Shown in pieces: positions 7,939-16,215 of a DNA stretch of 41,821 bases. Source of the stretch: Clostridia bacterium (GTDB lineage Bacteria > Bacillota > Clostridia > Monoglobales > Monoglobaceae); contig JAFSDN010000023.1 in assembly GCA_017436245.1 (NCBI GenBank), forward strand, positions 1 to 41,821, written 5' to 3'. Both the position numbers and the translations under genes were made by a program. Below the pieces are notes generated by a model. That model was given only the letters and a program-made list of their open reading frames with translations, searched no databases and was not told the DNA's origin. Numbering within the stretch: the first letter of the stretch is position 1; each line of letters starts with the position of its first letter.

Positions 7939-9309
7939 TTAAAATGCTGACATAATCAAAACAGCAATTATTATAATGGGAAGTACATAGGCAAAATATG
8001 GTCTAAGCCACTTTGCAACCTTCAGACCTTTTCCCGAATTCACTTCGGAAAAATAGTTCTTCCAACCCCATCCGTAACGGCAGGTACAGAACAAAACATA
8101 AATCAGACTTCCAACAGGTAGCATTATATTCGAAACGGTGTAATCCTCCAGATCCATAATACCCTTGCCGCCAATCTGCACATCGGACCAAACTGTAAAT
8201 CCAAGAATGCATGGTAATGACAACAAAGCCATCAGAATTATATTAATGATTGCAATTTTCTTTCGGCTTAGATTGGTTAGCTCAAGCCAGAAGGACATAA
8301 TATTCTCAAAAACTGCAATAACTGTTGAGAAAGCTGCAAAAACCATAAACAGGAAGAACAGAATTCCAACAATCTGACCTCCGGGCATATTGTTGAAAAT
8401 ACTTGACAAAGTTGTAAAAAGAAAACTTGCCCCAACAGTTGACGCATCCGCTGTCACACCGTTATTAAAAGTGAAGCACGCCGGAAAAATTATAAGCCCC
8501 GACATAATCGCAACAAAGGTATCAAGCCCCATTATCGTAAGAGCTTCACCCGTCAGGCTTCTGTCTTTATCAATATAGCTGCCAAAAATTGCAACCGAAC
8601 CAATTCCGATACTGAGGGTAAAGAACGCTTGTCCCATGGCTGCCGAAATAACCGTGAGCCAGCCGCTTTCCTTTACTCCCGCCAAAGTGGGAATAAGATA
8701 AAACTTGAGTCCGGCTCCTGCTTCAGACAAGGTGCAGGCATAAACCGCAAGACCAATCATCAGAGCAAAAAGTGCAATCATCATAACCTTTGTTATTCTT
8801 TCAACACCTTTTTGCAGACCTAATGAGCATATTCCAAAGCAGATTATTATTACAGAAAACGTTGCAATGGTCATTAATCCCGAGTTGCTCACAATGCCGC
8901 CAAATACAGCACCAAGCTCCTCCGCTGTTGAAAACTCGGTTATTCCGCCGCCGATATACATGAAAAAGTATATAAGCATCCATCCCGAAATTACAGTATA
9001 AAACATCATCAGGATATAGTTGCCGGCAATACCGAGATATTTTGTCCAATGCCATTTCTGACCGCTTTTTTCCAGCACATCAAAGGAGGACGCAATGCTT
9101 CTCTGGCTTGCTCTGCCAACCGAAAGCTCCATTGTCATAACAGGCAACCCCAGCAAAAGTAAAAAACCAATGTAAATCAAAACAAACAGCGCACCGCCGT
9201 ATGCCCCTGTGATTATTGGAAATCTGTATACATTCCCAAGACCGATTGCACAACCTGCAGATATTAAAAGAAATCCAAGTCGTGATGAAAATTTTTCTCT
9301 TTGTTTCAT
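7939..9309 (-). CDS. Sodium-dependent amino-acid transporter (neurotransmitter:sodium symporter family)
   Basis: This 456-aa integral membrane protein, with about 11-12 hydrophobic segments, carries the TM1 sodium- and substrate-binding signature of LeuT-like transporters: GCAIGLGNVYRFPIITGAYG near the N-terminus. TM6 and TM8 blocks (AFFTLSIGIGSVAIFGSYI, FAAFSTVIAVFENIMSF) also fit. Bacterial members import amino acids such as leucine, tyrosine or tryptophan using a sodium gradient. The 11-helix length is closer to MhsT/TnaT-type than to LeuT. The start has a GGAAGG site. It is a single gene with its own terminator; the substrate cannot be read from sequence. Confidence 0.92.
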   Translation of the reverse strand: MKQREKFSSRLGFLLISAGCAIGLGNVYRFPIITGAYGGALFVLIYIGFLLLLGLPVMTMELSVGRASQRSIASSFDVLEKSGQKWHWTKYLGIAGNYILMMFYTVISGWMLIYFFMYIGGGITEFSTAEELGAVFGGIVSNSGLMTIATFSVIIICFGICSLGLQKGVERITKVMMIALFALMIGLAVYACTLSEAGAGLKFYLIPTLAGVKESGWLTVISAAMGQAFFTLSIGIGSVAIFGSYIDKDRSLTGEALTIMGLDTFVAIMSGLIIFPACFTFNNGVTADASTVGASFLFTTLSSIFNNMPGGQIVGILFFLFMVFAAFSTVIAVFENIMSFWLELTNLSRKKIAIINIILMALLSLPCILGFTVWSDVQIGGKGIMDLEDYTVSNIMLPVGSLIYVLFCTCRYGWGWKNYFSEVNSGKGLKVAKWLRPYFAYVLPIIIIAVLIMSAF

Positions 9310-9416
9310 AAAATAACCTTCCTATTTTTATATTCTTTTAAAATAATATCATAAGATTTAGTATTTTTCAAGTACAAAATATGAATTTATTAAATCAGCA
9401 AACTTAACATATATCA

Positions 9417-9447
9417 AAAAAGTATACCGTCGCATGGTATACTTTTT
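9417..9447 (-). terminator. Terminator of the secreted peptidase-like gene
   Basis: A perfect 12-bp stem (AAAAAGTATACC with its complement) around a 7-nt loop lies 8 bp after the stop codon and has a T-run on the minus strand. Confidence 0.88.
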
Positions 9448-9454
9448 CGATAAG

Positions 9455-10810
9455 CTATTCAGCATAAAGAACAACCTGCATATTTTCGCTGTCCCATTCC
9501 ACTTCTGCTCCGATGATTTCTGCAACAAATCTGACCGGAACAAACAATCTGTCGTTATAAATATATGACGGTGCATCAAGCATAACAAGATTTCCGTTCA
9601 CATAAGAAATATTTGAATTGGGATAAATAGCAACTCTCGTGTCATCATTCGAAACAACAACCATATCAGACATATTTGAAACCCAACCAACATTGGCGTC
9701 AAGAATTTCGCCAAGGAATCTCACAGGAATCATGGTTCTTTCATCAACAATCTGCGGAGCAACATCGTAATGATATGTTTTTCCGTAAATCATAGCACTG
9801 TTCTCGCCTATTTTCAAAGTAATCCTGTTACTTTTTGCATAGGTTTTGCACCTTTTACAATCATCGTATACGGTTGTTTTGTCATTATAAACAGTATATC
9901 CGCACTCACAGAAATAGTAACCCTTGTGAGGATGCGCAGTTTCATAGCCTTCAATCAGGTTATGAGTATGAGGCGCAGCTTCAGGTGTTTCCATTTCTTT
10001 TGTTGTCAGCTGTCTGAGCTTCAACACAGTGGACCGACCTGCAACTCCGTCAACCGACAAGCCGTATTGTTGTTGAAAAGCCTTGACAGCATCCTCTGTT
10101 GCCGAACCAAACTGACCGTCAATAGCAAGCTCCGTGCCAAGTGCATCATTCAAAGCGCCCTGAAGCCATTTAACAGATGAATTTTCGTCTCCATACTTTA
10201 GTGATTCAAATGAACCTTCAGCCAATCCTCCCGATTTATTGGATATGTACCAGTAATTATCAAGATTCTCAATACGTTCATCCTGAGTTGCACCGGGAAG
10301 CCATGCATTTGTCAGCGGAATACGCCCCGATGCAATACCCCCTGCAGGATCGGCACAGTAAAACACGTCAGTATACGGATCATAATCCGTCAGCAACACA
10401 GCGTGAATCTTTTCACCGTCACGGTTATATATCTGAAAGCCTTCGGGATGAATTTCAAGCATTGAAATCATAAATTCTTTTTTTTCGTTCAAATTTTCAG
10501 GGAAGGTACCGTAGCCAACAACCATTCCTGCAAAAGAAAAGTTATTATATAATCCTCCGGTTGTCCATGCAATATCTTCGGTTGATTCCTCCGTTATTGT
10601 ATTCCACCCGTCAATACCGTCAATAATAGCACGTCTTCGAAGCATCATCACTGCCGAAGCAAGAGTACATCTTCCGCTTCTTGATTGCTTGACAAAAACA
10701 TTATTATCATTAATAGAAACAGCATTTGCTGTGATAATCGAATTAAATGAAACCGAAAGTATAGAAAACAACAGGCAAAAAGCCAAAACCAAACTTGTTG
10801 TTTTTTTCAT
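9455..10810 (-). CDS. Secreted cysteine-peptidase-like protein with peptidoglycan-binding and copper-amine-oxidase-like domains
   Basis: This 451-aa exported protein has a signal peptide with an Ala-x-Ala-type end near residue 30. A papain/C39-like region follows (about 33-195): a candidate catalytic Cys in QSRSGRCTLASAVMMLRRRA, a His in KIHAVLLTDYD and a following Asp in DVFYCADPAGG. Next come a peptidoglycan-binding domain (about 205-270, VKWLQGALNDALG...IDGQFGSATEDAVKAFQQQYG), a four-cysteine zinc-ribbon-like linker (CECGYTVY...CKRCKTY), and a C-terminal copper-amine-oxidase-N-like pair (IPVRFLGEILDANVGW, VPVRFVAEIIGAEVEW). A wall-associated peptidase or amidase-like role is inferred. It has its own consensus promoter and terminator. 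Confidence 0.8.
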   Translation of the reverse strand: MKKTTSLVLAFCLLFSILSVSFNSIITANAVSINDNNVFVKQSRSGRCTLASAVMMLRRRAIIDGIDGWNTITEESTEDIAWTTGGLYNNFSFAGMVVGYGTFPENLNEKKEFMISMLEIHPEGFQIYNRDGEKIHAVLLTDYDPYTDVFYCADPAGGIASGRIPLTNAWLPGATQDERIENLDNYWYISNKSGGLAEGSFESLKYGDENSSVKWLQGALNDALGTELAIDGQFGSATEDAVKAFQQQYGLSVDGVAGRSTVLKLRQLTTKEMETPEAAPHTHNLIEGYETAHPHKGYYFCECGYTVYNDKTTVYDDCKRCKTYAKSNRITLKIGENSAMIYGKTYHYDVAPQIVDERTMIPVRFLGEILDANVGWVSNMSDMVVVSNDDTRVAIYPNSNISYVNGNLVMLDAPSYIYNDRLFVPVRFVAEIIGAEVEWDSENMQVVLYAE

Positions 10811-10844
10811 CAAAACACTCCTTTTTTCAAAAGCCTGTTTGTTT

Positions 10845-10873
10845 ACTATACCAAAAAACAGTTATTTTGTCAA
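10845..10873 (-). promoter_or_regulatory. Consensus housekeeping promoter of the secreted peptidase-like gene
   Basis: On the minus strand TTGACA (10868-10873) and TATAGT (10845-10850) are separated by exactly 17 bp, about 35 bp upstream of the start codon. Confidence 0.85.
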
Positions 10874-10934
10874 TAAATTACCAATTCAAACACCAATCAA
10901 CATATAAACTTAATACTTTTGTAAAATTCTTGTA

Positions 10935-10968
10935 ACAAAAAACCCGCACAGTTCAATCTGCACGGGTT
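10935..10968 (-). terminator. Terminator of the aldo/keto reductase operon
   Basis: On the minus strand AACCCGTGCAG pairs with CTGTGCGGGTT (two G-U pairs in RNA) around a 6-nt loop, followed by TTTTTTG. It lies just after the aldo/keto reductase stop. Confidence 0.85.
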
Positions 10969-10974
10969 CAAAAA

Positions 10975-11946
10975 TTATCCTTTATAGCGTTCTTCCCACA
11001 TCCAAGGTGAAATCACAAAAGGATCAAGGTCGGTAAATTCTTTAAGTATTCTCTCCAAAGTATCCTGTGAAAGTTTTGGAGTATTGAACATTTCAACATT
11101 CTGAGCAACCTGTTCAGGTGTTTCGCTTCCAACAACCAACGAATCAACACCAACAGTATCACGGATAAACGACAGCGCAAGCTGAGCAACCGAAATTCCA
11201 AGCTCATCCGCAAAATTGCGAACTTTTTCAACTTCGGGCCAAACCTTTTGATACATTTCCTCAAGCTTCAGTTTTGGTGCATTGGGATTCTGAACAAGAA
11301 AATCCTCTTTCTTTCTGAAAAACAATCCCTGAAGATATACACTTCTTACAAAAACTGCAATGCCTGCCTCAGACATTCTTTTGACTGTTCCGTTTTGAAT
11401 AATCTTGTTGTCAAGAATGTTCATGGGAATCTGAATTGCATCAAAAGCTCCGGAATCAATTATTCTGTCAATTTCATTCTTATTTGACATTGAAATTCCG
11501 GCATTAATAATGAGTCCTTCTTTCTTCAGTTCGTTGAGCGCCTCAACAAGTTTATCGCCGTAATCTATGAAATTCTTTTCGGTATGACTCATAAAAATCG
11601 GAATTCTTTCAATTGAGAGCTTTTTTGCCGAAAGTGTTGCAAAATCCTTCAAAGATTTATAAATATCCTTTGAAGTTTCTTCAGTAACCTTGAATTTTGT
11701 ACAAATGTCAAACTGCTTGTCGGGATGTGTTGAAAGATACTTTCCGATTACTTCTTCACTATTGCCGTAATCATCCGAAGTATCAAGAATGGTAACACCG
11801 CCCTCATATGCCGCATCAAGAATGGCAAAACTTCTCTCTTCAGTTGGCTTACCTGCACTGTTATTAACACCGTAACTCATACCAAGCTGAACGGTTCCAA
11901 GAGTCATTTTTGAAATATTAAGACCGTTTTTTGATGTAATATCCAT
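10975..11946 (-). CDS. Aldo/keto reductase
   Basis: This 323-aa TIM-barrel NAD(P)H-dependent oxidoreductase has the family catalytic set: Asp and Tyr in LDTSDDYGNSEEVIG, Lys in ICTKF and His in IFMSHTEKN. A C-terminal cofactor-binding region (SLVVGSETPEQVAQN) follows. It is the last gene of a three-gene operon with a mutarotase and a short-chain dehydrogenase, which points to reduction or oxidation of a free sugar, sugar lactone or ketose. It resembles the L-fucose or galactose dehydrogenase-like branch of the family, but the substrate is not determined. It starts 20 bp after the SDR stop with an AAGGAG site. Confidence 0.9.
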   Translation of the reverse strand: MDITSKNGLNISKMTLGTVQLGMSYGVNNSAGKPTEERSFAILDAAYEGGVTILDTSDDYGNSEEVIGKYLSTHPDKQFDICTKFKVTEETSKDIYKSLKDFATLSAKKLSIERIPIFMSHTEKNFIDYGDKLVEALNELKKEGLIINAGISMSNKNEIDRIIDSGAFDAIQIPMNILDNKIIQNGTVKRMSEAGIAVFVRSVYLQGLFFRKKEDFLVQNPNAPKLKLEEMYQKVWPEVEKVRNFADELGISVAQLALSFIRDTVGVDSLVVGSETPEQVAQNVEMFNTPKLSQDTLERILKEFTDLDPFVISPWMWEERYKG

Positions 11947-11965
11947 ATTAAATCATCTCCTTATA

Positions 11966-12757
11966 TTATTTTGCTGTATATCCGCCGTCAACGGGAATAA
12001 CCGCACCTGTTATGTAGGCAGAAGCATCGGATGCCATGAATACTATTGTACCCATAATATCGGTTTCGTTTGCCAGTCTGCCAAGGCAAGTTGCCTTACC
12101 GTATTTTTCAACAAAGCTGTCAGGATGGCTGACATCATAAAGACCGCCAAGCTCAAGCACATTACATCTCACACCAAATCTACCGTAATGCGATGCAATA
12201 TAACGTGTGTAGTTTGTCATGCCGCCTTTTGTATAGAAGTAGTCAGGAATAACGCCGTCCTTGTTCATTTCTGTTCCTTCATAAAGGCTGTAATCAGGGC
12301 CAAGCAAGCCCATGTATGAACCAATATTGATGATAGAACCGCTGCCTGCATCACACATTTTGTTACCAAATGCACGGGTAATAAGGAAAAGACCTGTTGC
12401 ATTGATTGTCATACTCTTTTCCCAGCTTTCCTTTGTATCGGAATAACCCTTCATGGTACGTGCAACTGCGTTGTTTACAAGAACATCAACCTTGCCTTCT
12501 TTTTCATAAATTTTATCACGAAGTGCGAGAATACTTGCTTCATCAGCAAGGTCAAGAGATTCTGCATAAACCTTGTACCCATCATTGCGCAAGCCGGATG
12601 CAACAACCTCATTTGCTTCAACATTACGCGAAGCCATATAAACAGTTGCTCCAGCCATAGCCAGTGCTTTTACAAGCTGTTTGCCATAAAGTCCCGCACC
12701 GCCGGTAATAACAGCAACTTTTCCGTCAAGATAAAATGTTTTCATAAATTCATTCAT
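11966..12757 (-). CDS. Short-chain dehydrogenase/reductase (SDR)
   Basis: This 263-aa Rossmann protein has the classical SDR features: VAVITGGAGLYGKQL for cofactor binding, LVNNAV (NNA-type motif), catalytic Ser in INIGSYMG and the Tyr-x-x-x-Lys pair in YFYTKGG. PVDGGYTAK closes it as in most family members. A 14-residue insertion between the Ser and the Tyr (around GTEMNKDGVIPDYF) is typical of sugar and gluconate-type SDRs. The start at 12757 follows GGAGG with 8-nt spacing; the longer frame lacks support. Its neighbours are a sugar mutarotase and an aldo/keto reductase, so it probably oxidises or reduces a monosaccharide or its acid. Confidence 0.9.
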   Translation of the reverse strand: MNEFMKTFYLDGKVAVITGGAGLYGKQLVKALAMAGATVYMASRNVEANEVVASGLRNDGYKVYAESLDLADEASILALRDKIYEKEGKVDVLVNNAVARTMKGYSDTKESWEKSMTINATGLFLITRAFGNKMCDAGSGSIINIGSYMGLLGPDYSLYEGTEMNKDGVIPDYFYTKGGMTNYTRYIASHYGRFGVRCNVLELGGLYDVSHPDSFVEKYGKATCLGRLANETDIMGTIVFMASDASAYITGAVIPVDGGYTAK

Positions 12758-12887
12758 AACAAATACCTCCATTTTTGCTTTAAACCGCATTAGGTACATT
12801 TTAGCACTAAATTGTTTTGTTTTGCTATTGTAACAAAGGACATAAAATTAACAAATTGTCCATTTTTTCCAATACACATATTAATCT

Positions 12888-13202
12888 TTAGGGCAAAAAG
12901 AAAACTTCTTTCATATCGTCATAATACTTACCTTCGCTGTGGCCCGAAAAACAGGGTCTTGTATGACTCCACCATTCAAGCATTATGGGATATTCTTCCA
13001 TCTTTTTCATATCAGCATCGTAATCATCACCTGTATATGTATACATTGTAAAAACCTTATTACCAATAATTGAAATGGAATAGTCATGCATGTTGCTGTC
13101 CTGAATTATTTTGCAGATTTCAGGCCATGCATTCCGATGCAGTTCTGCATACTCCTCAACCTTTTCGGGTTTCAGTTCTGAATATAAAATAAATTTTTTC
13201 AT
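12888..13202 (-). CDS. L-rhamnose/L-fucose-type mutarotase (YiiL/RhaM family)
   Basis: This 104-aa protein matches RhaM-like mutarotases along its whole length. It has the active-site His in ELHRNAWPEI, the aromatic strand YSISIIGNKVFTMYTY, the WW pair in MLEWWSHT and the family ending EVFFLP. These enzymes interconvert alpha and beta anomers of 6-deoxyhexoses before dehydrogenase or isomerase action. It is the first gene of the mutarotase-SDR-AKR cluster. It starts at 13202 (site GGAGG), far inside the longest open frame, and a consensus promoter lies 28-56 bp upstream. Confidence 0.88.
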   Translation of the reverse strand: MKKFILYSELKPEKVEEYAELHRNAWPEICKIIQDSNMHDYSISIIGNKVFTMYTYTGDDYDADMKKMEEYPIMLEWWSHTRPCFSGHSEGKYYDDMKEVFFLP

Positions 13203-13229
13203 AAAACAACCTCCTGTGATTTTATAAAT

Positions 13230-13258
13230 ATAATATCTCACTTTTTGATACCTGTCAA
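13230..13258 (-). promoter_or_regulatory. Consensus promoter of the mutarotase operon
   Basis: On the minus strand TTGACA (13253-13258) and TATTAT (13230-13235) are separated by 17 bp. It lies upstream of the mutarotase start and confirms that the longer reading frame is not used. Confidence 0.85.
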
Positions 13259-13272
13259 GAAGATACATAAAT

Positions 13273-14520
13273 TTACTTGCTATCAACAATTCCGTTAATC
13301 TTACTGAAAGCAAAATGCTGTGTTGAATATAAACTGTATTTTCCCGAAATGAAAAAACTTACGCCACAAGCAATGGCAAAAAATATCAATCCCTGACCTC
13401 CAAACACTTCAACCGAAAGCAATATGGAAGCAAAAGGACAATTTACAACACCGCAAAACAGAGCAACAAAACCTATTGCTGCACCAAAAGCGGGATTTAG
13501 TCCCAAAATTGCACCCACAACGCAACCAAAGGTTGAACCAACAAAAAATGTCGGGACAATTTCGCCACCTTTGAATCCGGTTGAAACGGTAACAACCGTG
13601 AATACCATTTTCAGCAAAAAGGCTTCAATTCTTGCTTCGCCATTCATTGCCCGTTCAATTATGCTCATTCCGGCACCGTTATAATCACGGTTTCCAACAA
13701 GTGCTGTAAGCAAAATAATTACCAAACCACCAACAATTGCACGCAAAAAAGGATTTGGCAATATTTTTTTTGTTTGGATGTGACCCTTTTTCAAAGCCAG
13801 ACAAAATACAATAGCAACCAAACCGCACAAAAATGCAAGAAGAACTGTTTTCATCAAAAGCACATATGAAAAATCATTTACAATTTCCACGCTGAAGCTC
13901 ACGGGCGTTAATCCAAAAAATACAGCCATTCCATAAGCCGACAATGCCGAAATAAAGCAAGGAACAATTGCCGCCACATTAATTGCACCAACACAGGCAA
14001 CCTCAACAGCGAAGATTGCTGCCGTAACAGGTGTTCCGAACAATGCCGAAAAAACTGCACTCATTCCTGCCATAACAATAATTTTCAAATCATTGGTTTT
14101 GAATCTGAAGATTTTTCCAAGATTGTACCCTGCACTTCCCCCAAGCTGCAATGCTGCCCCCTCTCTGCCTGCCGAACCTCCAAGCAAATGGGTTATGAGT
14201 GTTCCAACAAATATCAGCGGCATCATTATTATTGAAATCTTTTCACCGCTTTGAGCTGAAGCAACAACATGATTTGTGTCAAGTTTTCCAAAACGTTCCG
14301 ACAAAAAATACATGAGTGCAATTACCAAACCGCCCACTGGTAACAAATATAACAGCCATGGATAATTTCCATTCAGTTCCGCAACAGTGTCAAGCCCCTT
14401 GTGGAATACCACCCCCACAAAACCGCAAATCAGACCAAGAACCGTGGCACAAATCAACCACTTTATAAAATATTTTATATATTCAAGAGGCAATCTTAAG
14501 CCTTTTTTTATACTTTCCAT
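13273..14520 (-). CDS. ClC-family chloride channel/antiporter
   Basis: This 415-aa membrane protein of the ClC family carries the gating-glutamate motif in GGSAGREGAALQLGGSAG, the pore segment VSTGFKGGEIVPTFFVGSTF and the GFVALFCGVVNCPFASILL helix. The glutamate of GREG, which marks proton-coupled exchangers and gated channels, is present. No cytoplasmic CBS pair follows. The ATG at 14520 (AAGGTGAG upstream) is chosen because the longest frame would begin inside the terminator hairpin of the upstream antiporter. Likely roles are chloride or other anion homeostasis and acid resistance. Confidence 0.9.
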   Translation of the reverse strand: MESIKKGLRLPLEYIKYFIKWLICATVLGLICGFVGVVFHKGLDTVAELNGNYPWLLYLLPVGGLVIALMYFLSERFGKLDTNHVVASAQSGEKISIIMMPLIFVGTLITHLLGGSAGREGAALQLGGSAGYNLGKIFRFKTNDLKIIVMAGMSAVFSALFGTPVTAAIFAVEVACVGAINVAAIVPCFISALSAYGMAVFFGLTPVSFSVEIVNDFSYVLLMKTVLLAFLCGLVAIVFCLALKKGHIQTKKILPNPFLRAIVGGLVIILLTALVGNRDYNGAGMSIIERAMNGEARIEAFLLKMVFTVVTVSTGFKGGEIVPTFFVGSTFGCVVGAILGLNPAFGAAIGFVALFCGVVNCPFASILLSVEVFGGQGLIFFAIACGVSFFISGKYSLYSTQHFAFSKINGIVDSK

Positions 14521-14553
14521 TTTTCTCACCTTATTCTTTTGTATTATTCCGTT

Positions 14554-14590
14554 AAAAATCCGAATGTCTTTATGTGACATTCGGATTTTT
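14554..14590 (-). terminator. Terminator of the Kef-type antiporter gene
   Basis: A perfect 15-bp stem (AAAAATCCGAATGTC with its complement) around a 7-nt loop has T-runs on both sides, 5 bp after the antiporter stop. Confidence 0.9.
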
Positions 14591-14594
14591 ACTA

Positions 14595-15893
14595 TTAATC
14601 ATTTCTGTTTTTTGCCATTTCCAGCTTTGTCTGACGACGCTGTTTAACTTCTTCGGACATTGGCTTAATGTCTCCTGCGGCAGTCAAAGCACTACGTGTC
14701 ATCAACGGGCCCACAAGTTCATAAACAAGCACAGCAAAAAGTGTTATGTTTCTTATCATATTGCCCTCTGCTCCCAACGTCTCGGCAGCAATTGTGCACA
14801 TTCCAAGGGCAACCCCTGCCTGAGGCAAAAGTGTTATGCCCAGATACTTGCATATATTCTTGTCACACTTAACCGCTTTTGCACTTACAAATGAACCAAA
14901 GTATTTACCAAAGGAACGGAAAAGAATATAAATAATACCAATAAGCACAATGTAAATATCCGAAAATACACCAAGCTCAAGTTCTGCACCGCTGATTACA
15001 AAGAACAACGCAAACAAAGGTGAAGTCCACTTATCCGATTTTTCCATTAAATCGTGTGACAGGGGACAAATATTACAAAATACCGTACCAAGCATCATAC
15101 AAACAAGCAATGATGAAAAACCAACGTGTATCGAGCCTATCTCGAATTTGAGCATGGACAAGGCAACCGTAAGGAACACAAATGCAATTGTCATATTCAG
15201 ACGGTTTGTATTTGAATTAAACAGCTTTTCAAGCTGAGTCAGAATCCAACCCATAATTGCACCCAAAGTAAGCGAGCAAACAATTTCAACCAACGGATTA
15301 ACGATAATCGAAACCAAGTCAACGGTACCTGCAATCAACGTCTTCGCAATTCCAAAGCAAACGGCAAAAACCACAAGACCAACCGCATCATCAAGTGCAA
15401 CAATGGGTAAAAGCAGATTTGTCAAAGGACCCTTTGCCTTATACTGACGAACAACCATCAAGGTTGCAGCAGGTGCCGTTGCCGTTGCGATTGCACCAAG
15501 GGTCAAAATCTGAGGAACTGAAATTTTCCCCGGAAGAATCAAATAAACAACAAACAATGCAATATCAACAAAGAGTGTTGCAACCAACGCCTGAAATATA
15601 CCGATAATGCACGCTTGCTTACCTGTTTTCTTCAAATCCGAAACCCTGAATTCGTTACCGATTGAAAAGGCAATAAATCCAAGAGCAACATCCGCAACCA
15701 AGGATAAAGCATTGACCGCATGATGAGAATTAAAACCCAATCCTTCAATTCCCAACTGTCCCACGCAATAAGGACCAATCAGGATTCCCGCAATAAGATA
15801 AGCTGTTACCGCAGGCAATTTTAAAGGCTTAAAAACTCTTGTCATAAGCAAACCTGCAAGAAGTGCAATTGAAACTGATAATAATGTACTCAT
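14595..15893 (-). CDS. Kef/CPA2-type cation:proton antiporter
   Basis: This 432-aa protein has about 12 hydrophobic segments, with the CPA2 pattern KLPAVTAYLIAGILIGPYCV near the N-terminus. The ion-translocation region ATATAPAATLMVVRQY...LPIVALDDAVGLVVFAV includes the paired aspartates after IVAL. There is no C-terminal TrkA-N domain, so it is a short form. It exchanges Na+ or K+ for H+ across the membrane. The start at 15893 is supported by AAAGGAAG and by the hydrophobic N-terminus. A 322-bp AT-rich gap separates it from the divergent lyxose isomerase gene. Confidence 0.9.
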   Translation of the reverse strand: MSTLLSVSIALLAGLLMTRVFKPLKLPAVTAYLIAGILIGPYCVGQLGIEGLGFNSHHAVNALSLVADVALGFIAFSIGNEFRVSDLKKTGKQACIIGIFQALVATLFVDIALFVVYLILPGKISVPQILTLGAIATATAPAATLMVVRQYKAKGPLTNLLLPIVALDDAVGLVVFAVCFGIAKTLIAGTVDLVSIIVNPLVEIVCSLTLGAIMGWILTQLEKLFNSNTNRLNMTIAFVFLTVALSMLKFEIGSIHVGFSSLLVCMMLGTVFCNICPLSHDLMEKSDKWTSPLFALFFVISGAELELGVFSDIYIVLIGIIYILFRSFGKYFGSFVSAKAVKCDKNICKYLGITLLPQAGVALGMCTIAAETLGAEGNMIRNITLFAVLVYELVGPLMTRSALTAAGDIKPMSEEVKQRRQTKLEMAKNRND

Positions 15894-16215
15894 TTTTTTC
15901 GCTTCCTTTATACTATAATTTTTATTGGACAGATACAACTGTTTTAAATCAAACTTTTGATATTATAACACCATTTACGAAAAGTTTCAAGGATTTTTTT
16001 AACAAAAAAACATAAAAACACATAAATCTTTTGTATGTTTTGAAAAACCGAAGGCGTAAGGACAACAAATTATAATATTGCGACAAGGCAGCAAATTGTT
16101 GAAATTTTTGTATTTGTTAGAATATTTATACAATCAATTTCATTTTTACTCTTTACTATAAACCGGTTTTATGATAAAATAAATAAAAATAGTCTTGAAA
16201 GGAAGCTGTAATATA
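15894..16215. other. Divergent intergenic region between the antiporter and lyxose isomerase genes
   Basis: This 322-bp AT-rich stretch contains no reading frame with a ribosome binding site. Its right part holds the lyxose isomerase promoter and a LacI-like operator. Nothing recognisable was seen in 15940-16140. Confidence 0.6.
16152..16180 (+). promoter_or_regulatory. Promoter of the lyxose isomerase gene with an embedded LacI-type operator
   Basis: TTTACT (16152-16157) and TAAAAT (16175-16180) are separated by 17 bp. Between them AAACCGGTTT (16160-16169) is a perfect 10-bp palindrome with the central CG typical of LacI-family operators. A repressor bound there would block RNA polymerase. 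No LacI-family gene lies in the window. Confidence 0.65.

Noticed and set aside
14521..14580. Longer N-terminus of the ClC channel
   Set aside because: It would start inside the perfect terminator hairpin of the upstream antiporter gene, and a good ribosome binding site supports 14520.
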